Below, one piece after another: positions 9,162-17,678 of a stretch of DNA of 64,000 nt (position 1 is its first letter; each line of letters starts with the position of its first letter). The stretch comes from Acidobacteriota bacterium (GTDB lineage: Bacteria > Acidobacteriota > Terriglobia > Bryobacterales > Bryobacteraceae), in the NCBI GenBank assembly GCA_947470805.1, contig CANIVU010000016.1:1-64000 (forward strand). Direction: 5' to 3'. Both the position numbers and the translations under genes were made by a program. Below the pieces are notes generated by a model, which saw nothing but the letters and a program-made list of their open reading frames with translations, was not told where the DNA came from and searched no databases.

Positions 9162-9315
9162 GAGGGTGTTTTTATCATACTGGGGCGGGGCGACTACCCG
9201 AGGATGGACACACTGCGGGTAGTCGAGCGGAGAGGGGCGTATGCGGTTGTCAAATAGCGGGTGGCGGCTGGCGACGATGGCGGGTTGCCAAGATCGTTGC
9301 CGCCGGGTTTCGTGG

Positions 9316-9911
9316 TTACGGGAAAGCCGGTTTGGGCGCATCGGGGACCGTGGCCTCGCTTAGGACGTGGGTGGCGCATGGCTCCGTGTTTCTTTTCAAT
9401 AACTTCTGGGACGGTCCGCTTGTAGGGCGATTTTTTTCGAGGCGGAGGAGTTCGCGTTCGATCCGGTGGCGGGTGCGGTTGCAGGTGGTGATGCGGGCCT
9501 GGAAACGGTCGACGGTACCGCCGTAGGTATTGATGGCGAGCTTCTGAGCTTCGATGGTGAGCTTGGCTGGGTCGTCCGCGTAGGAGGAGGTGGCGGCGAG
9601 GGTGTCGACGAGTTCGCTCATGTAGATGATGTAGCCGTTTTGGAGGAGCTGAGTGTCCCAGAGAGCGGTGATGAGCTGGTTGGCGAGCCGTTCGGCTTGG
9701 GCGGTTTTGGGAGCCGAGTCGGCTAGGAGTTTCGCGTGGAAGGGGAGGAAGGCGGCGTTCGATTCGGGGCAGATTCCAGAGACACTGGTGGTGTAGAGGC
9801 CGGTCTTTATGCTGGCGGTGCGGGCACGGTGGAGGCCGGCGGCGGTTTTGGGGCCGCGGCTTTTGCGCGGGCGCGCTGGGCGCGTTCGGTGCGCTGTTGG
9901 GCGGTTGGCAT
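9316..9911 (-). pseudogene. Frameshifted small DNA-linked conserved protein gene
   Basis: ATG 9911 has a strong ribosome site (AGAGGAG, 7 nt before it), but its frame stops after 34 codons. From about 9863 the -1 frame continues without a stop to 9316. It reads SRGPKTAAGLHRARTASIKTGLY and then a helical region including the CNRTRHRIERELLRLEK tail. The joined product resembles the abundant acidobacterial family whose members begin with a block like 'RANGxxSxGPxTxxGKxRSxxNAxxHGL'. The likely shift point is the A-run of codon 17 (bases 9861-9864). Either one base was lost (mutation or assembly error) or ribosomes slip there; the short A4 run makes a real programmed shift less likely. Function of the family is unknown. 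Confidence 0.6.
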
Positions 9912-9943
9912 GGTTGTGTCTCCTCTCTTTAGATTTGCAATGC

Positions 9944-9972
9944 GAAAAGCCCTCGCTGGGCGAGGGCTTTTC
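9944..9972. terminator. Perfect 12-bp hairpin in a divergent intergenic region
   Basis: GAAAAGCCCTCG pairs perfectly with CGAGGGCTTTTC around a CTGGG loop. The stem carries A and T runs on both flanks, as in a bidirectional intrinsic terminator. It lies between two genes that point away from each other (starts at 9911 and 10097), where no gene end needs terminating, so it may instead act as an attenuator in the leader of the frameshifted gene. Confidence 0.55.
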
Positions 9973-10096
9973 GTGGGCGAGGTATTCCTGCCCGATTCCA
10001 CACTAGCATGAGGGTCAAGGGGTTTAAGGGGTGGATTTTTTCAGGTCGTTGATTTGAGGGGGAATATGTTTTTTCTTCTTTTGTGACGGGTGTAAG

Positions 10097-10651
10097 ATGA
10101 CTGGACATATGGACGCTGTGGCAAAGGCGGTGGCGACGCAGCTCGCCAATATAGAGAAGAGGACGGGGCGGAGCATCAGCGAGTTAAGCACGCTGGTACG
10201 TGCGAGCGGGTTGACGAAGTTTGGCGAGATGCGGGAATTTGCGAAGACGTCTCTGGGGATGGGCCATGGGGACGCGAATGCGCTGGTGAAGGCGATGGAA
10301 AGTGCGCCAGCCGAGGCGGCGCCGGACGACATTTACGTTGGGGCCAAGGCGCATATGAAACCCATTCACGAGTTGCTGTTGGCGGAGATCGGGAAGTTTG
10401 GCCCGTTTGAGGTGGCGGCGAAGAAGGGGTACGTGAGTCTGCGGCGGAAGAAACAGTTCGCGATGATCGGGCCGGCGACGAATACCCGGTTTGAGGTGGG
10501 GTTGAATCTGAAGGGCGTGGCGGGCGGGGGACGGTTGGAGGAGATGCCTCCAAAGGGGATGTGTTCCCACAAAGTGAAGCTGACCGGTGTGGCGGAGGTG
10601 GATGGGGAGCTTTTGGGTTGGATCCGGGAGGCGTTCGAGCAGGCGGGCTGA
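10097..10651 (+). CDS. DUF4287/DUF5655 domain protein
   Basis: 184 residues. The first ~75 (QLANIEKRTGRSISELSTLVRASGLTKFGEMREFAKTSLGMGHGDANALV) form the helical DUF4287 domain. The rest (IHELLLAEIGKFGPFEVAAKKGYVSLRRKKQFAMIGPATNTRFEVGLNLKG) is DUF5655, a domain related to putative nucleic-acid or carbohydrate-binding proteins. This two-domain layout is common in soil bacteria and has no established function. A broken copy of the DUF5655 C-terminus lies at 18305-18427, on the far side of the T6SS cassette. The zinc-ribbon/WG gene follows after 57 bp and may be co-transcribed. Confidence 0.8.
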   Translation: MTGHMDAVAKAVATQLANIEKRTGRSISELSTLVRASGLTKFGEMREFAKTSLGMGHGDANALVKAMESAPAEAAPDDIYVGAKAHMKPIHELLLAEIGKFGPFEVAAKKGYVSLRRKKQFAMIGPATNTRFEVGLNLKGVAGGGRLEEMPPKGMCSHKVKLTGVAEVDGELLGWIREAFEQAG

Positions 10652-10708
10652 TTTTTTTCTCGCAGATCCGAGGCGCGATAGCGCATTAGAGGATCAGAGG
10701 GAAAAACA

Positions 10709-12082
10709 GTGTCAATGCATTGCCGTCAGTGTGGATACCCGGTGGCCGGGGCGGCGCCGGTTTGCGCGCGGTGTGGCGTGGCCGTGCCGCGCAAGGGTAA
10801 CGGCGAGGGGTTCGTGATTGCGCTGTGCGTGCTGGTGACCGCGTTGTTTGCGGCGACCGGGTATTGGGTGGTGCTGCCGCGAGTTCGCGCCCTGATCGGC
10901 GGGACGGCAACGGTTGCGGGGAGAGGGAGCGGCAAAGCGGAACGGACGACGAAGTTGTATCTCTTCAAAGCGACCGATGACGCGGCGATCGGGCCGGGAA
11001 TCCGGCGGTCGGCCTTTTCGCGGGCGGTAACGCTGATTAACGACCGGCTGGAGGAGCAAGTTCCGTTTTCGGCAGGATGGAACATCCGGGTAAACCGGCT
11101 GGGGAAAGCCGGGAACCTGGATGGTTGCGGGACCTTGTTCCGGAAGGACGGCGAGGCGATGTGGTACCACCGCTGGGGGCGGATTGTGGAACATCCGGAG
11201 GGATTCCCGACGGCGTGTGACGGGGAGGTGCTGCCGGCACGGGCGGACCCTGAAGAGACGGTGTGCGGGTATGTGGACGCGACGACGATGAAGTGGCGGA
11301 GTTCGTTGCGCTTCTCGCAGTGCGGGGAGTTCCGGGAAGGACTGGCGTGGGTGGAGGTGGCACCGGGGACGTACCGCTATGTGAACGAACGGGGCGAGTT
11401 TGCGTTTGCTGAACAGTTCAGTTTTGTGACGTGGTTTACGGAGGGACTGGCGCGGGTGAAGCCGATGGGGTCGGAGAATTTCGGGTTTATCGACAAGACG
11501 GGGAAGCTGGTTATCCCGGCGCGGTTCAAGGTGGCCGGGACCTTTGGGGATGGGTTGGCGGCGGCGGCGGTGCAAGGGGAGAAGCAGATCGGGTTCATTG
11601 ACAAGACAGGGGCGTTTCGGATTCCGGCGACGTTTGACCGGGTGGAAGCGCACTTTTCCGAGGGGCGGGCGTTTGTGAGCACCGGCGAATCGTTCCAGAT
11701 GATTGACACCACGGGGAGGCCGCTGCCGGTGAATCCCAAGTTGTATGGGGCGGAGCAGTTCTCCAACGGGGTATCGGTGGTCAACTCCGGGCATGGGAAA
11801 CTGCTGCTGTTAGGACGGGATGGAAGGCAATTGCCGACGATGCCGTTTACGGCCGTGGGCCCGTTTCATCATGGCGTGGCGGTGGCGGAGCGAGATGGAA
11901 AGGCGATGGTGATCGACGGGCAGGGGCAGGTGCTGATTCTGGGGGACGGGGAGAGTTTCGGCCCGTATGGAGGCCGGTATCTTCAGATGTACAGGCAGAA
12001 CGCGACGGACCTGATCGACTTGACGGCAAAGCTGCATGTCCGGGTGGAGGGAAGGACGGTGACGCGAAACCGGGGACAGTGA
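10709..12082 (+). CDS. Zinc-ribbon membrane protein with WG repeats (paralogue of the 23871 gene)
   Basis: 457 residues from GTG 10709, which has GAGG 8 nt upstream (ATG 10715 is an alternative). An N-terminal zinc ribbon (CRQCGYPVAGAAPVCARCG) is followed by a transmembrane segment (about residues 31-55). Next comes a domain shared with the 23871 gene product (FPTACDGEVLPARA, then VCGYVDATT). At least four WG-type repeats follow (GFIDKTGKLVIPARF, GFIDKTGAFRIPATF and degenerate copies). WG repeats are beta-hairpin units thought to mediate protein interaction. The likely topology is zinc ribbon inside and repeats outside. It lies 7 kb away from the sigma/CsgG/kinase operon that holds its paralogue. 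Confidence 0.82.
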   Translation: MSMHCRQCGYPVAGAAPVCARCGVAVPRKGNGEGFVIALCVLVTALFAATGYWVVLPRVRALIGGTATVAGRGSGKAERTTKLYLFKATDDAAIGPGIRRSAFSRAVTLINDRLEEQVPFSAGWNIRVNRLGKAGNLDGCGTLFRKDGEAMWYHRWGRIVEHPEGFPTACDGEVLPARADPEETVCGYVDATTMKWRSSLRFSQCGEFREGLAWVEVAPGTYRYVNERGEFAFAEQFSFVTWFTEGLARVKPMGSENFGFIDKTGKLVIPARFKVAGTFGDGLAAAAVQGEKQIGFIDKTGAFRIPATFDRVEAHFSEGRAFVSTGESFQMIDTTGRPLPVNPKLYGAEQFSNGVSVVNSGHGKLLLLGRDGRQLPTMPFTAVGPFHHGVAVAERDGKAMVIDGQGQVLILGDGESFGPYGGRYLQMYRQNATDLIDLTAKLHVRVEGRTVTRNRGQ

Positions 12083-12088
12083 GGGCGG

Positions 12089-12124
12089 CTAGGCCGGGAT
12101 GTGGGCGCGGAGGGAGAGCGCCGT
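12089..12124 (-). pseudogene. Remnant of the C-terminus of a TolB-type regulator
   Basis: On the minus strand, 12124 to 12089 encodes TALSLRAHIPA followed by a stop. The intact regulator at 18431-19132 ends AALSLRAHLLA and stop. A 21-bp block is identical between the two places (12101-12121 and 18443-18463), with the stop in the same register. No open frame extends further upstream, so this is only a scar. Confidence 0.5.
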
Positions 12125-12164
12125 TTTCGGCGGCGCCGAAGGACAGCCTCTATGTGGCACTATA

Positions 12165-12196
12165 TCACTTGTTACATTCCATGTATTCACTTGTGA
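12165..12196. promoter_or_regulatory. Candidate operator pair in front of the T6SS effector cassette
   Basis: A palindrome TCACTTGTGA (12187-12196) and a one-mismatch copy TCACTTGTTA (12165-12174) lie 22 bp apart, two helical turns. They sit inside an AT-rich tract (about 12150-12300) that stands out from the GC-rich surroundings. The same palindrome occurs once at 19196-19205 in front of the sigma factor and the divergent regulator. The tract probably carries the promoter of the five-gene cassette; I cannot place -35 and -10 boxes with confidence. Confidence 0.45.
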
Positions 12197-12307
12197 TATT
12201 ACCAAGTAACTTTACTTACTCGTCCTATTGTTTACTAACAGAGCACCACATGTTATCGTTATCTACTCGCCGAACGGACACAAGATTCGCTTTTGTAATT
12301 CATTCTT

Positions 12308-13162
12308 ATGCTCATCATTAAACACCGACATCGTGAGGCGCTGGCTATGGCGGCGCTTCGCAATCTGGAGAACGAGCAGGTCCGTAGAGCTTGGGCCAAG
12401 CGGCCCGATCCGACGCCGGACCCCATCGAGGAGGAGGCCCTGCGCGCGTGTATCCGGGCGGCATTTGTAAAAGCCGATGAAGCCGGGTTGACGGAGAGTG
12501 CGGCGGCGGTGAGTTATGTGGAGGCCGCAGTGGACTTCGGGATCGGCTTCGCCACAGATCCACTCCACCGCTGGGCGCTGACGGCACTGGCCGGTGAGGG
12601 TTCCGCCGCCGAACGGGGAGAACTGCTCCGGCGTGCCGTCCGGGTTGCCGATCCGGCGTTTACGACAAGCGAATGGCGGCACCTTGAAAGCACCGCGGAG
12701 TTCCTACGGGAAGCGACAACCGGACCGCCGGCCGAAGCGCTCCAGGATTTCCCGGCCGCGCTGCTTTGGCACCTTTCGCCCGGGTTGCGACGGGTCCGAA
12801 ATCTGGACGAGGTGGGAGCGGCGGAGCTGATTGGCGCGGCGCATCGAACGGCTTGCCAACAGAAGGTACAGACCTCATGGAGCCCAGCCGTGTTCCTGTT
12901 GCGAATGATTTTGTGGGGGCATGCATGCGAGCTGGACCCTCGGTATTCCCTCATTGGAGAAAGGGCAGGAGACCCGTCGGAGCTCCTGCGCGGTTGCCAG
13001 AGATACATCGCTGAGAACCTGGCCATCGGTGCCGCGCGCGCCGGCGATGGCGCGCCAGCGAGGCGAGCCTTACCGAACGGCAGGCAACTGCTTGCTATCC
13101 GGCTGGATAGTCCGCTTGCGGAGGCCCCGGGATTAGCGCTGGCTTACCGAGGTTCGCACTGA
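12308..13162 (+). CDS. T6SS effector-cassette accessory protein
   Basis: 284 residues. The start MLIIKHRHREAL followed by a helical region matches the short VgrG-linked proteins that begin with patterns like 'MIxIrxeQmxaL'. These have a helical core followed by a 'YVxxxxxFGxxFxxDP' motif, here SYVEAAVDFGIGFATDPLHRW. Those proteins travel with T6SS lipase and toxin genes and probably help load or stabilise the effector. The C-terminal part is longer than the usual 130-170 residues and I do not recognise it. Its stop overlaps the start of the lipase gene by one base, so the two are coupled. Confidence 0.6.
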   Translation: MLIIKHRHREALAMAALRNLENEQVRRAWAKRPDPTPDPIEEEALRACIRAAFVKADEAGLTESAAAVSYVEAAVDFGIGFATDPLHRWALTALAGEGSAAERGELLRRAVRVADPAFTTSEWRHLESTAEFLREATTGPPAEALQDFPAALLWHLSPGLRRVRNLDEVGAAELIGAAHRTACQQKVQTSWSPAVFLLRMILWGHACELDPRYSLIGERAGDPSELLRGCQRYIAENLAIGAARAGDGAPARRALPNGRQLLAIRLDSPLAEAPGLALAYRGSH

Positions 13163-14514
13163 TGTTATCCAAACCTCCTTCAACGGCTATGGCGGCCGGG
13201 ATGACCACTACGCCTTGCCCCGAGTGCGAACCGGTGGACAAACTGCGGATCCGGATTTCTGTGTTTATGGACGGTACGGGGAACAACCAGTTCAACGTAG
13301 ACCATGGACGCGAGGCCCACGACATGGATGAGTACGACAGCTACACAGCGGACTACTCGAACGTCGCCCGATTGGCCCAAACGATGCAGACGAACGCCGA
13401 GGAGGATTATCACCAGCCGATCTATGTGCAAGGGATTGGCACCAAGAAGGGGAAGGCGGACTCGGACTATGGCAGCGGAACAGGGGAGGGTGACTACGGC
13501 ATTAGCACCCGGGTTACGGAGTGTATGCACGAAATTCTCGACCGCGTATCGGCACGAGCCATGGCGCGGAAAACCGTCGACCGGCTGCGCATTGACTGTT
13601 TCGGTTTCAGTCGCGGAGCAGCAGCGGCACGGCATCTGATCAGCCGGCTTTTGATCAGTTTGCGGTACTTTTTCAGCACCCGGGGCATCACCGTTTCCAA
13701 GTTCGAGATCCCCTTTGTGGGACTGTTCGATACGGTCTCCAGCTATGGAGTGGGATACGACTCCGACACCGAGCAACTGCACTTGGACTCGATCAAGGAC
13801 CCGATTGTGGAGCGTGTTGTGCAGTTGGCCGCCGGGGACGAGCACCGGCTGAATTTCCGGCTGACGAATATTGCGAGCGCGGGGGCGCGCGGGCTTGAGA
13901 TCTTTTTGCCAGGAGCGCATTCCGACATTGGGGGCGGGTATGTGGACGGGGATTCAGAGGAGTCCAGGGTTCTGCTTGAAGCGCCGGGGGTTTACCTGAA
14001 AGCCCGTTGCGAGGCAATGCGAACGGAACTGATTGCGCTTGGGTGGTTCACGGATTCGGAGGAGATCCGGGTAAGAGAGACCGCCCAACCGGATATCGTC
14101 TTGCGTGGGGGGGGGACAGTAAAACGCGACAGCATCTATGATCTCGTCGCCACACGCGAGAAAATCAGCAATCGATACAGCTATTTGCCGCTGCACATGA
14201 TGTCGGAATATGCCGGGGCGAAGAAGTTGCGGTTCGAACTCACCAAGTATGATTACTCCGGCGATCCGGACCTGGTGGCCATCCGGTCGCTCATCGACGG
14301 CAATCGCCACGATGGAGAGTATTGGATTCGATGCTGCGACCCGCAAATCCAGAAGCTCCGGCACGGCTACCTGCACTTTTCGGCTCACTATGCAATCAAC
14401 GAATACCTGCTCAAGCCTCACGTTCCGCAATTCTATAGTGTCGCCGAGCAGTGGTCGGATGATGATTCGAACCGTCTCCATGGCCAACGCCGTCGCCGGG
14501 TGATGGCGGGATAA
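13162..14514 (+). CDS. Tle1-like T6SS phospholipase effector (DUF2235)
   Basis: 450 residues. The DUF2235 lipase core is visible. The first strand is RISVFMDGTGNN (residues 31-42), the nucleophile elbow is FGFSRG with Ser150, and LPGAHSDIGGGY carries the catalytic Asp255. A late histidine (HGYLHFSAHY region) could complete the triad. In characterised Tle1 proteins this fold hydrolyses bacterial membrane phospholipids after delivery by VgrG. There is no signal peptide, as expected for a T6SS cargo. The position between an accessory gene and a candidate immunity gene, with VgrG downstream, supports the effector role. Target and activity are inferred, not shown. Confidence 0.82.
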   Translation: MLSKPPSTAMAAGMTTTPCPECEPVDKLRIRISVFMDGTGNNQFNVDHGREAHDMDEYDSYTADYSNVARLAQTMQTNAEEDYHQPIYVQGIGTKKGKADSDYGSGTGEGDYGISTRVTECMHEILDRVSARAMARKTVDRLRIDCFGFSRGAAAARHLISRLLISLRYFFSTRGITVSKFEIPFVGLFDTVSSYGVGYDSDTEQLHLDSIKDPIVERVVQLAAGDEHRLNFRLTNIASAGARGLEIFLPGAHSDIGGGYVDGDSEESRVLLEAPGVYLKARCEAMRTELIALGWFTDSEEIRVRETAQPDIVLRGGGTVKRDSIYDLVATREKISNRYSYLPLHMMSEYAGAKKLRFELTKYDYSGDPDLVAIRSLIDGNRHDGEYWIRCCDPQIQKLRHGYLHFSAHYAINEYLLKPHVPQFYSVAEQWSDDDSNRLHGQRRRRVMAG

Positions 14515-14518
14515 CGCT

Positions 14519-15499
14519 ATGCAACAAGTAGATCAGCGTTACTTTTCGTGGAACTACGGCCTGTGTGCGCCGGCGGATCGTCCTGTGCGGGTGATTGGGG
14601 GCTCGCTCCATTCGGGCACAGCCGGCGTGCGCCGGTTCCTGTGCAGCGAACTTCTCCACAATGGATGGGGAGAAAAAGGCCCGGTGACGCTGCCGGCGGG
14701 AAATCCGGCCGCGATGCCCGACGGGCTTTCCATGACGTGGTTTTCGCTGGCTGAGAATACCTTCTTCTCCGGCACGTTTCCGCTCCCCTCCGAGCGACTG
14801 CGGCAACTGTTTGCGGGCGGCTTTCACCACCCTCTTTCCCCCGAGCGGTCCACTTGGACCACGGTGCTGGTTGGCTGTGCCCCGGGTGGACGGCTTTCGG
14901 TTTGGCTCAGCGGGCAGGGGCTGACGGTGGAAGTCGCTCATTTCGCCGCGGCCGAGACAGACCTGGACTGGGACATTCCGCCATCGCGCGCGGAGTGGGC
15001 CCGCACCCGCCTGGCGCGCACGGTGGGGGAGCGGGAGGCGCAGCAACTTTTCACTGAGGGAGCGGGGGGAGAACGATGGGACAACTACCGGCGCCGGTTC
15101 GCGTGGAGCGCACTGGTTCTGGGAATGGGGACGGATGCAACAGCCACGCTTGTGGTGCGCAGCTTTAACGGGGAGGCGGAGCTGTTCGAGTTCCGCGGCG
15201 GGGGCGGTGCAGCAACCCATGCGGAAACCGTCTCGCCGCTCGCGCACGGTGTTCCGAAATCGATGGAGCTCCACTTTACCTGCAGTGCGGGTGTGAGGCG
15301 CGTCGCGAAGGTTCAATGCGATGAACTCGAAACGTTCGCGGCGTTTGCAAAGTTGAGTGAACGGACGGGGGCATCGGCGGGACTCTCGCTCCATCTTGAC
15401 GTTACGGCGGCCCCGGCTGAACTTCGCCTGTATCTTTGTGACGATCTTTACAGCCTGGAACTGCTTTCGGCCAAGGTGAGGATCAGCCGGAGCAGTTAG
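14519..15499 (+). CDS. DUF2931-like protein, candidate Tle immunity or co-factor
   Basis: 326 residues, beginning 4 bp after the lipase stop. The opening FSWNYGLCAPADRPVRVIGG and the block LPDGLSMTWFSLAENTFFSG are reminiscent of DUF2931, the family of several Tle1 immunity proteins. Members block the lipase in the periplasm of the producer. This copy has no evident signal peptide or lipobox, which is unusual for a periplasmic immunity protein. It is also longer than typical DUF2931, with an extra C-terminal half from about residue 170. It could therefore bind the lipase in the cytoplasm before secretion instead. Assignment rests on motif likeness and position. Confidence 0.55.
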   Translation: MQQVDQRYFSWNYGLCAPADRPVRVIGGSLHSGTAGVRRFLCSELLHNGWGEKGPVTLPAGNPAAMPDGLSMTWFSLAENTFFSGTFPLPSERLRQLFAGGFHHPLSPERSTWTTVLVGCAPGGRLSVWLSGQGLTVEVAHFAAAETDLDWDIPPSRAEWARTRLARTVGEREAQQLFTEGAGGERWDNYRRRFAWSALVLGMGTDATATLVVRSFNGEAELFEFRGGGGAATHAETVSPLAHGVPKSMELHFTCSAGVRRVAKVQCDELETFAAFAKLSERTGASAGLSLHLDVTAAPAELRLYLCDDLYSLELLSAKVRISRSS

Positions 15500-15527
15500 C
15501 CGGACAGTGCACCGCCTCCCAATTTTT

Positions 15528-17672
15528 ATGCCCTATACACAAGACACCAGACGACTGAACCTGCAGACCCCGCTCGGCGAGAATGTCCTGCTGATCCGGT
15601 CCATTACGGGGACCGAAGCGATCTCCCGGATGTTCCACTACCAGATCGACGCGATTGCGGAACTCACGGCCGAGGTTAACTTCAACAAACTTCTCGGGCG
15701 CACGGTTGTTGTCAGTGTCGCGCTCAGTATGGGGCGCACTCGATACATCCACGGGGTGGTTCACCGCATTACGCAGGGAGAGCGAAACACCAGCTTCAAT
15801 GCCTTCCTGCTGGAAATCGGGCCGCCGATCTGGACGCTTACCAAACGCATCCAAAGCCGGATTTTCCAACAGCGCTCGGTCCCCGAAATTCTGAGAATTG
15901 TTTTGGGCCAGATCGACTGCGGATACCAGATCTCGGGGACCTTCGAGCCTCGGGAATTCTGCGTGCAGTACAACGAGTCTGACTTTCACTTCTTTTCGCG
16001 GCTGTGCGAAGAGGAGGGCATTTATTACTTTTTCCAGCACGACGAAGCCGGCTGCAAACTGATCCTGGCCAACACACCGCAATCGCATCCTCCGCTGCCG
16101 CATTGCCCGGAGATCACCTACCGGCCCCAATCCCACTACGAGACCGAGAGCCTACTGGTGTGGGAGAAGACACGGTCCCTGCGCAGCGGAAAGGTGACGC
16201 TGCGGGACCACCACGGACAGTTGCCGGGGCGGGACCTGGAAGCCATCCAGACAATACAACCGAAGGTAACAATCGGGCGCGCGGTGCACGAACTGGACAC
16301 CGCCTGCGCAGAACTGGAACAGTACCGGTTTCCCGGCGGCTACGCCGAGCGTTTTGACGGCATTGGGAAGAGCGGCGGCATCCAGACCGGCAACTTACAG
16401 AAGATATTTGAAGACAACGTCCGCACCGCGGGCATCCGTATGCAGCAGGAATCCGCCGAAGCCTTGGTAATGATCGGCCATGCCGATTTTGTGTCCATCG
16501 TGCACGGCCACCGTTTCACGTTGCGGGAGCACCCGACCGATAACGACATGTACGTGGTTACGGAGTGCAACCTGTTTATTCCGCAGGGCGGGTCGTATGG
16601 CGCGGGAAAGGGAGACGATGCGTTGCCGCCGGACCTCCGGTTCACGTGTATTCCGCTGGAACTTCCGTTCCGTCCGCCGTCCGTGACCCCCAAGCCGCAG
16701 ATTGTAGGCGCGCAGACCGCGTTTGTGGTTGGCCCGCCGGGCGAGGAGATCTTCGTCGACAAGTATGGACGCGTCAAAGTCGCCTTCTATTGGGACCGGG
16801 ACGCAAAGGCGAACGAGACCAGTTCCTGCTGGATTCGGGTAGCGCAGGGAGTGGCGGGCAAGCAATGGGGAACGTTCTGGGTACCCCGCATAGGCCAGGA
16901 AGTGATCGTGAGTTTTCTGGAGGGCGATCCGGACCGTCCCATTATCACGGGCGCCGTCTACAACTCCGACTGCATGCCGCCTTACGCGCTTCCGGCGAAC
17001 AAGACGCGGAGCACAATAAAGACCAACAGCACCGTAGGCGGCGGGGGGTTCAACGAAATTCGTTTTGAGGATAAGAAGTCCAAGGAGCAGGTATTCGTTC
17101 AAGCCGAGAGGGATCTTGACATCCGGGTGAAGCACGACGCGATGCAGTTCACGATGAATAACCACAATCTGATTGTGGGAAACGATCAACTGGATGAGGT
17201 GCGCGGCAACCGGCACGTGATATTGAAGGGGGATCGAGCCACCCGGATCAACGGGAGCGATTCGCTGGAGATCGGCGCGGACCAGGACGTGAAAATCCAG
17301 TCCAAGTATGCGCTGGAAACCGGTATGGAAATCCACATGAAATCGGGGATGAAGCTAATTCTCGAGGCCGGATGCCAGATCAGCTTGAAAGTTGGCGAGA
17401 GCTTCATCGATATTTCGCCTAATGGGATATCTATCACTGGCAAGATGGTGAAGTTGAACTCAGGCGGGGCGGCAGGGTCGGGGAGTGGCGCGTCGCCCGA
17501 CCGTCCGCATACGCCGAAGGAAGCAGCGAACGACAGAGCCGGACAGAGCACCGTGCCAGCACCGCGCTCCCATACGGTGCTTGGACCGCAGGCACTGGCG
17601 TTCCAGCGGGCAGCGAAGGCGGGAAAGCCCTTCTGCGAAGTCTGCCAGCGACAAGTCACTTGCGAGGGATAG
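15528..17672 (+). CDS. vgrG: VgrG spike protein (TssI)
   Basis: 714 residues from ATG 15528; GTG 15507 would add seven residues and neither start has a clear ribosome site. The gp27-like part covers residues 1-390 (HYQIDAIAEL, then FCVQYNESDFHFFSRLCEEEGIYYFF, the VgrG hallmark). The gp5 OB-fold follows (PPGEEIFVDKYGRVKVAFYWDRD). Then comes GTFWVPRIGQEVIVSFLEGDPDRPIITGAVYN, cut here into known blocks, and the beta-helix spike. VgrG trimers tip the T6SS needle and carry effectors. The C-terminal ~55 residues are a low-complexity linker and a short tail with three Cys (FCEVCQRQVTC); there is no enzymatic extension, so the cargo is likely the Tle1-like lipase. Confidence 0.93.
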   Translation: MPYTQDTRRLNLQTPLGENVLLIRSITGTEAISRMFHYQIDAIAELTAEVNFNKLLGRTVVVSVALSMGRTRYIHGVVHRITQGERNTSFNAFLLEIGPPIWTLTKRIQSRIFQQRSVPEILRIVLGQIDCGYQISGTFEPREFCVQYNESDFHFFSRLCEEEGIYYFFQHDEAGCKLILANTPQSHPPLPHCPEITYRPQSHYETESLLVWEKTRSLRSGKVTLRDHHGQLPGRDLEAIQTIQPKVTIGRAVHELDTACAELEQYRFPGGYAERFDGIGKSGGIQTGNLQKIFEDNVRTAGIRMQQESAEALVMIGHADFVSIVHGHRFTLREHPTDNDMYVVTECNLFIPQGGSYGAGKGDDALPPDLRFTCIPLELPFRPPSVTPKPQIVGAQTAFVVGPPGEEIFVDKYGRVKVAFYWDRDAKANETSSCWIRVAQGVAGKQWGTFWVPRIGQEVIVSFLEGDPDRPIITGAVYNSDCMPPYALPANKTRSTIKTNSTVGGGGFNEIRFEDKKSKEQVFVQAERDLDIRVKHDAMQFTMNNHNLIVGNDQLDEVRGNRHVILKGDRATRINGSDSLEIGADQDVKIQSKYALETGMEIHMKSGMKLILEAGCQISLKVGESFIDISPNGISITGKMVKLNSGGAAGSGSGASPDRPHTPKEAANDRAGQSTVPAPRSHTVLGPQALAFQRAAKAGKPFCEVCQRQVTCEG

Positions 17673-17678
17673 ACACCA

